From positions 1 to 35,030 of the forward strand of contig ONBJ01000010.1 in NCBI GenBank assembly GCA_900316025.1: DNA of 35,030 nt. Direction: 5' to 3'. Made by a program: the position numbers and the translations under genes. Shown one piece after another: positions 29,955 to 35,030 of this stretch. This DNA is from an uncultured Eubacteriales bacterium (lineage in GTDB: Bacteria; Bacillota; Clostridia; Oscillospirales; Acutalibacteraceae). The notes under the pieces were generated by a model, which was not told where the DNA came from, searched no databases, and worked only from the letters and a program-made list of their open reading frames with translations. The stretch's first letter is position 1. Each line of letters opens with the position of its first letter.

Positions 29955-32303
29955 ATGGAAGAAAAAAATGGTGACAAAATTAAAAAAGATGAAGAAAATA
30001 ATCCTGAATATGAATACGACAAGACAGAAGCTGAAATTATAGAAGAGCTTGAAGCCGAAGAAAAGGAAAAAGAAGATTTGTTTGACGAAATAGTCAGCAA
30101 TCTTGAGGCGAACGAAAAAAAAGCTGAAAAATCAGATAAAAGCGAAAAAAAGAAAAGAGCTTCAAAAACAGAAAAGCGTAAAAAGACAAAGGAATACATA
30201 CCCTACAACAACAGGGAGCTTAGCTGGCTGGATTTTAATTTCAGAGTTCTTGAAGAAGCTATGGAGCATGAAAACCCTGTTATGGAAAGAGTTAATTTTC
30301 TTTCAATAACAGCCTCTAACCTTGACGAGTTCTTTATGGTAAGGGTTGCAGGAGTACTTGACCAGGTTCATCAGGGCTTGAAGAAGCAAGACCCGAGCGG
30401 ATATACACCCAAGGAGCTTTTAGTAAAGCTTGCCGAAAAAATACATTATTTTGCCAAAAGGCAGTATTCCTGTTTAAGCCATTCTATTCTGCCCGAGCTG
30501 AAAAAACATAATATGAGCTTTTCTGAAATAAAGAAGCTGAACAAGGAACAACTGCAATTTATAGACAGATATTTTGACAGCGAGGTATTCCCCGTACTTA
30601 CACCTTTGGCAGTCGATACAAGCCGACCTTTTCCGCTTCTGGCAAATAAAAGTCTTAACATAGCGGTAAGACTTAATGACAGTGACGGTGAATCGGTATT
30701 TGCAATTATACAGGTACCCTCAATACTTCCCAGATTTCTTGAAGTTCCGTCAAAAAACGAGGAAAGAATATTTGTAATGCTTGAAAATGTAATTATGTAT
30801 AAGCTAAAGGAGCTTTTTGAGCTTTACAGAATAAGTGCTTATGCACCTTTCAGAATAACCCGTGACTCGGATCTGGACATTGACGAGGAAGCAGATGACT
30901 TACTTGTCGAAATTCAGAATTCCATAAGAATGAGAAAAAGAGGAAAGCCTGTACGACTTGAGATAAGCAAGCGTATAGATACAGAACTCAGAAATTTCCT
31001 TGTCGATATGCTTAACGTAAGCGAAAAGGAAATATATGAGGTTTCAGGGCCTCTTGACCTTACTTTTCTGTCAAAATTCTGTAGGGTAGATGACAGGGCA
31101 GACCTTCATTTCAAGCCTATAGTACCCGTATCACCTCCGTCAGACTTTTATGGCTATGACGATATTTTTCAGGCTATAAGGGAACGTGACAGAATGGTAC
31201 ATCACCCTTATGACAGCTTTGATGCCGTCCTTGAATTTATAAAGAAGTCAGCAGAAGATCCCAGCGTACTTGCGATAAAACAAACTCTTTACCGTGTAAG
31301 CGGAAACTCGCCCATAATAGCCGCACTGAGCAAAGCTGCCGAAAATGGCAAGCAGGTAACTGTACTCGTTGAGCTTAAAGCACGTTTTGATGAAGAAAAC
31401 AATATACACTGGGCTAAAAAGCTTGAAAAAGCAGGCTGTCACGTTATATACGGTCTTACAGGACTTAAAACCCACTGCAAGATATGCCTTGTTGTAAGAC
31501 GTGAAAGTGACGGAATAAGAAGGTATCTTCACGTTGCAACAGGAAACTATAATGACAGTACGGCACGTTTTTATACCGATATAGGAATGTTTACGTGCAG
31601 GGAGGACTTCGGCGTTGACGCATCATCGCTGTTCAACGTTATAACAGGCTATTCTCTGCCGCCCGAGTACGAAAAATTTGTTGTTGCTCCGAGAGGTATG
31701 AGATCATTCTTTGAGGAGAAAATAAAACAGGAAATAGAAAATCACAAGCTGGGACTTCCAAGCGGAATAATCGCCAAAGTAAATTCTTTAGTAGACCCTG
31801 AAATCATAAGACTTTTATATATCGCTTCGGGTGAGGGTGTAAAAATAACCCTGATAGTAAGAGGAATATGCTGTCTTATTCCCGGACTTGAGGGCTGGAG
31901 CGAAAATATAGAGGTATACAGTATCGTAGGTCAGCTTCTGGAGCACAGCAGAATTTTCAAATTCCAGAACGGAGGCAATCCCGAAATATATATGGGCAGT
32001 GCCGACTGGATGCCGAGAAATCTTGACAGACGTGTTGAGCTTGTATTCCCGGTTGAGGACGAAATTCTCAAAAAGAGAAGCGATGAAATTCTTGCAATTT
32101 CGCTGAGCGATACCGTTAATGCAAGAAGACAAAATTCCGATACCACCTATACACTTGTAGACAAGCGTGGCAAAAAGAGAATAAACAGTCAGCTTGAATT
32201 TTCAAAGCTTTCCAAAAAGGCACTTAAAGACGTAAAAAAGGATATTATATCGTCAAGAGAAATCGGTACGCCGAGGTTTGCAAATGACGAATTAAAAAAC
32301 TAA
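29955..32303 (+). CDS. ppk1: Polyphosphate kinase 1 with charged N-terminal extension
   Basis: PPK1 makes polyphosphate from ATP reversibly through a phosphohistidine. The 782-residue protein contains the family start IPYNNRELSWLDFNFRVLEEA (from about 82), the phosphorylated-His segment GLKTHCKICLVVRRE, YLHVATGNYNDSTARFYTD and the C-terminal MGSADWMPRNLDRRVELVFPV. The first ~81 residues are an extra Glu/Lys-rich, probably disordered or coiled-coil segment. ATG 29955 follows GAGGTG by 8 nt. pfk follows after 38 nt, so the two are likely co-transcribed. No promoter was recognised; A5 lies 55 nt upstream of the start. Confidence 0.96.
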   Translation: MEEKNGDKIKKDEENNPEYEYDKTEAEIIEELEAEEKEKEDLFDEIVSNLEANEKKAEKSDKSEKKKRASKTEKRKKTKEYIPYNNRELSWLDFNFRVLEEAMEHENPVMERVNFLSITASNLDEFFMVRVAGVLDQVHQGLKKQDPSGYTPKELLVKLAEKIHYFAKRQYSCLSHSILPELKKHNMSFSEIKKLNKEQLQFIDRYFDSEVFPVLTPLAVDTSRPFPLLANKSLNIAVRLNDSDGESVFAIIQVPSILPRFLEVPSKNEERIFVMLENVIMYKLKELFELYRISAYAPFRITRDSDLDIDEEADDLLVEIQNSIRMRKRGKPVRLEISKRIDTELRNFLVDMLNVSEKEIYEVSGPLDLTFLSKFCRVDDRADLHFKPIVPVSPPSDFYGYDDIFQAIRERDRMVHHPYDSFDAVLEFIKKSAEDPSVLAIKQTLYRVSGNSPIIAALSKAAENGKQVTVLVELKARFDEENNIHWAKKLEKAGCHVIYGLTGLKTHCKICLVVRRESDGIRRYLHVATGNYNDSTARFYTDIGMFTCREDFGVDASSLFNVITGYSLPPEYEKFVVAPRGMRSFFEEKIKQEIENHKLGLPSGIIAKVNSLVDPEIIRLLYIASGEGVKITLIVRGICCLIPGLEGWSENIEVYSIVGQLLEHSRIFKFQNGGNPEIYMGSADWMPRNLDRRVELVFPVEDEILKKRSDEILAISLSDTVNARRQNSDTTYTLVDKRGKKRINSQLEFSKLSKKALKDVKKDIISSREIGTPRFANDELKN

Positions 32304-32341
32304 AATATAATCTATCAATAAACAGAAAAGGAGAGGTAAAT

Positions 32342-33427
32342 GTGATTAAAAGAGTTGGATTTTTAACAAGCGGCGGAGATTGTCAGGGACTTAATGCTTC
32401 TATGCGTGGAGTTGCAAGGGCACTCTATGAACATTACGGAGATAAAAACCTTGAGATAATAGGAATACTCAACGGTTATAAAGGTCTTATACACGGCGAC
32501 TACAAAAAGATGAAGCCCGAAGATTTTTCGGGAATACTCAGCCGTGGAGGAACAATTCTCGGAACATCACGCCAGCCGTTCAAGATGATGAGAGTTATCG
32601 AGGAGGACGGAATAGACAAGGTTGCGTGTATGAAAAAAACATACAGATATCTCAAGCTTGACTGCCTTGTGGTACTGGGCGGAAACGGTTCTCAGAAAAC
32701 AGCGAACCTTCTCAGGGAAGAGGGCTGCAATATAGTTTCACTGCCTAAAACCATAGACAACGACCTCTGGGGTACTGATAAAACATTCGGCTTCCAGAGC
32801 GGAATCAATATAGCTACAGAGGGTATTGACGCAATCCATACAACGGCAGAATCCCACAGCAGAATTTTCATAGTTGAGGTTATGGGACATAAGGTAGGCT
32901 GGCTTACGCTTTATGCGGGCATAGCAGGCGGTGCAGACGTAATACTTCTTCCCGAAATTCCCTACACTGTTGACAATATAGTAAAGAAGATAGTTGACAG
33001 GGAACGCAGCGGAAAGCATTTCACAGTTGTTGCTATGGCTGAGGGAGCTATACCTAAGGAAGTAGCCGAAATGCCGAAAAAGGAGAAAAAACAGGCTATT
33101 ATGGAGCAGCCTAACGGTACATTTACCGAAAAGCTTGCAAGGGATATACAGATTGCCACAGGTCACGAAACAAGAGCTACCGTACTCGGACATATCCAGC
33201 GTGGAGGAACTACCTGCCCTTATGACAGAGCATTGTCAACATTCTTCGGAGCTAAGGCGGCAGAGCTTATCATAAATGAGCAGTACGGCAATATGGTTGC
33301 ACTTCAGGGCGACAGAATAGTACCCGTACCTCTCTCTGAGGTTGCAGGAAAGCTTAAAGTTGTTCCCGTTGACTGTGAGGAAATCAGATGTGCAAGAGCT
33401 ACCGGCATTTCTTTTGGTGACGAATAA
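32342..33427 (+). CDS. pfkA: 6-phosphofructokinase (mixed-type signature, probably ATP-dependent)
   Basis: PFK phosphorylates fructose-6-phosphate to the 1,6-bisphosphate, the committed step of glycolysis. TSGGDCQGLN (9-18), GGNGSQKTA (113-121), PKTIDNDLWGTD (135-146), the MGHKVGWL segment and GHIQRGG are visible in 361 residues. Gly at the phosphoryl-donor position (third in GGNGS) points to ATP, while Lys in PKTIDND is typical of pyrophosphate-linked and group III enzymes. The usual GGDGS Asp is Asn here. Donor choice is therefore an inference. The start is GTG 32342, preceded by AAAGGAGAGG. Confidence 0.94.
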   Translation: MIKRVGFLTSGGDCQGLNASMRGVARALYEHYGDKNLEIIGILNGYKGLIHGDYKKMKPEDFSGILSRGGTILGTSRQPFKMMRVIEEDGIDKVACMKKTYRYLKLDCLVVLGGNGSQKTANLLREEGCNIVSLPKTIDNDLWGTDKTFGFQSGINIATEGIDAIHTTAESHSRIFIVEVMGHKVGWLTLYAGIAGGADVILLPEIPYTVDNIVKKIVDRERSGKHFTVVAMAEGAIPKEVAEMPKKEKKQAIMEQPNGTFTEKLARDIQIATGHETRATVLGHIQRGGTTCPYDRALSTFFGAKAAELIINEQYGNMVALQGDRIVPVPLSEVAGKLKVVPVDCEEIRCARATGISFGDE

Positions 33428-33455
33428 TTGACTACAGAGAGGAATGACTTTGTCT

Positions 33456-33872
33456 ATGCCTGACAAGGAGTTAATGAGCGAGCGTAAGAGGTGGGGATTT
33501 TTAGGCTTACCTTTTACATTCACAAAATATATTATTACAGATAAAAAGCTTCTGATTGAAACAGGATTTTTTACATCAAACGAAAATGAAATACTTCTGT
33601 ATAAGGTTATCGATATGAAATACTCACGTTCATTAGGACAAAAGATGTTCGGATTGGGAACAATAAAACTTTTTTCACAGGACGTAACCAATCCTGAACT
33701 GGAAATAAAGAATATAAAGCATTCCCGTGAATTTAAGGATCTTCTGTCCGAACAGAGCGAACTCGAAAAGCAGAGGCTGAGTGTAAGACGTGGAGAGTTT
33801 TCGGGTATACCTCATAACGACCATATGCACCATACAGATTTACCCGATGATGATTTTAATGATTCATATTAA
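33456..33872 (+). CDS. Bacterial PH-domain protein (YdbS/bPH2-like)
   Basis: The ~138-residue protein contains one PH-like domain (about 8-95): FTKYIITDKKLLIETGFFTSNENEILLYKVIDMKYSR and FGLGTIKLFSQDV are the characteristic strands; only these fragments are cited. A charged, His/Asp-rich tail (HNDHMHHTDLPDDDFND) follows and could bind metal. There is no membrane segment. Starts are possible at ATG 33444, TTG 33450 (best spacing from GAGAGGA) and ATG 33456; the last fits the family N-terminus best. It begins 17-29 nt after pfk and is probably its operon partner. Function unknown. Confidence 0.8.
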   Translation: MPDKELMSERKRWGFLGLPFTFTKYIITDKKLLIETGFFTSNENEILLYKVIDMKYSRSLGQKMFGLGTIKLFSQDVTNPELEIKNIKHSREFKDLLSEQSELEKQRLSVRRGEFSGIPHNDHMHHTDLPDDDFNDSY

Positions 33873-33894
33873 AGCAAAAACCTTGAAATATGTA

Positions 33895-33923
33895 TTGACT
33901 TTTTGTTGATTTTTGGTTATTAT
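33895..33923 (+). promoter_or_regulatory. Promoter of the 57-residue membrane protein gene
   Basis: TTGACT (33895-33900) and TATTAT (33918-33923) are 17 nt apart, about 50 nt before the start. Confidence 0.72.
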
Positions 33924-33973
33924 ATACATTAGTAGAAATAATATAAATTCTGATTGTCGGGAGGTAATTTGTG

Positions 33974-34147
33974 ATGTGCAGAAAAAAAGACCAGTTGTGT
34001 CATAACAAGCTCATACTTATAATTTCGATTATTACTGCTGTTACGGCTGTAATAGCAACGGTTACTACCTTGCTTGTAATAAGAGAAAGAAAAAAGAAGA
34101 AGGAAGAACAGGAACTCGACAGCTATTTGGATTCTTCAATTCAGTAA
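33974..34147 (+). CDS. Small single-pass membrane protein, 57 residues
   Basis: A short gene with complete signals: promoter, GGGAGG site 9 nt before ATG 33974 (an in-frame GTG at 33971 is also possible) and a strong terminator. The product starts MCRKKDQLCHNK, has one membrane segment at about 13-36 and then a charged RERKKKKEEQELDSYLDSSIQ-like tail, given here by its ends only. Positive charges follow the helix and a conserved-looking DSYLDSSIQ end is present; I have an impression of similar short proteins in other Clostridia but cannot confirm it. Function unknown. Confidence 0.75.
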   Translation: MCRKKDQLCHNKLILIISIITAVTAVIATVTTLLVIRERKKKKEEQELDSYLDSSIQ

Positions 34148-34178
34148 AGTTTTGTCTTAATTAATTCCATTCTATAAC

Positions 34179-34228
34179 TGAAATCCTAGCCTTACATTAA
34201 TGCAAGGCTAGGATTTCAATTTTATTTT
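34179..34228 (+). terminator. Rho-independent terminator of the small membrane protein gene
   Basis: TGAAATCCTAGCCTT (34179-34193) pairs perfectly over 15 bp with 34204-34218 around a 10-nt loop, followed by ATTTTATTTT. Confidence 0.85.
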
Positions 34229-34240
34229 GGCAGAAAATTT

Positions 34241-34327
34241 AAAGTTTAGGTCAAGCCTTTTTAAAGGCTTGCGGTTTCCAAAGGCAGAGCCTTTGGTGGG
34301 ATTTTTAAGGGCAAAGCCCTTAAACTC
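34241..34327 (+). repeat. Family B triple-hairpin repeat, copy B4
   Basis: AAAGTTTAGG, H1 AAGCCTTT/AAAGGCTT, linker GCGGTTT, H2 CCAAAGGC/GCCTTTGG with loop AGA, linker TGGGAT, H3 TTTAAGGGC/GCCCTTAAA, then CTC. Its right end overlaps the stop codon of the minus-strand Mrr-like gene by two bases. Confidence 0.9.
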
Positions 34328-35030
34328 AATTGATGTATTCATCAAAGAAATCTGAATCTATACGCTTTACTTCATATGTAGCTATGGTTGAAACTCCCAG
34401 ATTGTATTCTATCATAAGTTTAGCAAGTTGCCTTCCGTCTACGAGAACAATTTTGCTGTGAAGCTGTTTTGAAGCAAATTCAACAGCCCCTTTTGAAAAC
34501 TGTGAGGTTGTAATAAATATTCCTTTTGAAGCTCCCTGTCCTGCCAAAGCACCTAAAAAACGCTGAATTTCAGGTCTTCCTACTGAGTTATCCGATTTCC
34601 ACTGCTTTGCCTGAATGTATATTGAATCAAAACCAAATTTATCAGCACTGACAATTCCGTCTATTCCTTCGTCATCAGACTTTTTTGTTACAGCATCTTT
34701 ATTTTCTTCCATATCTCCGTAACCCATTTTTATGAGAAGCCTTACAACAAGTTTTTCAAATTCATACGGTGATATTTTGCTTACTTCAACCATAAGCTCA
34801 GATATTAACTCATCATTCAATTCCTGAAGAGCAAGTTCAATCTGTTCCTGAGGACTTTCATTTTTTATTTGTGAAACCTCAAAATTTTGGTCTTTTTTGT
34901 TTTTGCTTTTATCCCCAATATTGTTTTTAAATTTTTTAAATGAATCGAAATTATTCAGATACTCCAATGTTATATCAGAAAGATTGTTTTTACAGGCTTC
35001 ACGACCTGCTGCGGTTAAACGTACTGTACC
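34326..35030 (-). CDS. mrr: Mrr-like restriction endonuclease (5' end beyond right edge)
   Basis: The frame stays open from the stop at 34328-34326 to the window edge, so the start lies outside. The first visible residues GTVRLTAAGREACKNN match the end of the N-terminal winged-helix (Mrr_N) domain. The catalytic restriction-endonuclease-fold domain follows: SPYEFEKLVVRLLIKMGYGD, then Asp in DDEGIDGIVSADKFG and QAKQWK, the D-(E/Q)xK active site. It is expected to cut modified (methylated) DNA. A TTG at 34967 could be read as a start, but it would remove the conserved N-terminal part. No partner methylase is visible. Confidence 0.88.
   Translation of the reverse strand, partial: GTVRLTAAGREACKNNLSDITLEYLNNFDSFKKFKNNIGDKSKNKKDQNFEVSQIKNESPQEQIELALQELNDELISELMVEVSKISPYEFEKLVVRLLIKMGYGDMEENKDAVTKKSDDEGIDGIVSADKFGFDSIYIQAKQWKSDNSVGRPEIQRFLGALAGQGASKGIFITTSQFSKGAVEFASKQLHSKIVLVDGRQLAKLMIEYNLGVSTIATYEVKRIDSDFFDEYIN

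Noticed and set aside
34965-34967. TTG 34967 as the start of the Mrr-like gene
   Set aside because: The frame continues to the edge and the upstream residues match the conserved N-terminal domain.

Overview
The window looks like a chromosomal segment of a low-to-moderate GC gut Firmicute of the Ruminococcaceae/Oscillospiraceae type (Ruminococcus-like). The grounds are strong AAGGAGG ribosome binding sites, TTGACA/TATAAT promoters at 17-18 nt spacing, AGA- and ATA-rich coding, the paired GlgC/GlgD glycogen system, an aspartate-family (DAP) operon and a LytTR/DUF3021 pair. The genus is an inference from gene content, not from a marker gene. No rRNA, tRNA, CRISPR array, transposase or prophage gene was found.

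Layout. 1-334: 5' part of an asparagine-synthase-like gene on the minus strand. 809-3681: coaX, birA and a tandem-repeat membrane protein. 3744-4316: a minus-strand GNAT acetyltransferase. 4622-6202: a complete second asparagine-synthase-like paralog. 6381-8343: a minus-strand pair, a membrane-anchored DHHW/SGNH-like protein followed by a Nudix protein. 8630-10976: an ABC ATPase and its permease. 11390-13453: an EF-G-like GTPase. 13744-14526: a nitrilase-superfamily amidase. 14768-21062: the glycogen cluster glgB, glgC, glgD, glgA. 21305-22781: minus-strand DUF3021, LytTR regulator and a second GNAT. 22995-25480: a low-complexity Asn/Gly/Tyr-rich membrane protein, lgt and a TIM-barrel isomerase-like protein. 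25564-26019: nrdR. 26341-29671: asd, dapA, dapB and a free-standing ACT-domain protein. 29955-33872: ppk1, pfk and a PH-domain protein. 33974-34147: a 57-residue membrane protein. 34326-35030: an Mrr-like nuclease that runs off the right edge.

How the genes fit together. Glucose storage (glgBCDA), phosphate storage (ppk1) and glycolytic entry (pfk) form a carbon/energy reserve block. The asd-dapA-dapB-ACT operon makes diaminopimelate and lysine precursors, and the ACT protein is a plausible feedback sensor. CoaX and BirA supply CoA and biotinylated carboxylases.

The most unusual content is not a gene. Five intergenic elements of 94-100 bp (family A: 10989, 13588, 17061, 26041, 29804) share an 11-13 bp terminal inverted repeat (GCGATTGCA core). 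Each encloses exactly three hairpins packed with almost no unpaired bases. The hairpin sequences differ between copies, yet nearly every arm is perfectly complementary. The predicted shape is a four-way junction whose architecture is conserved while its arm sequences are not. A second family (B: 496, 6224, 21115, 34241) also carries three hairpins and sits mainly at gene 3' ends. I do not recognise a published name for either family.
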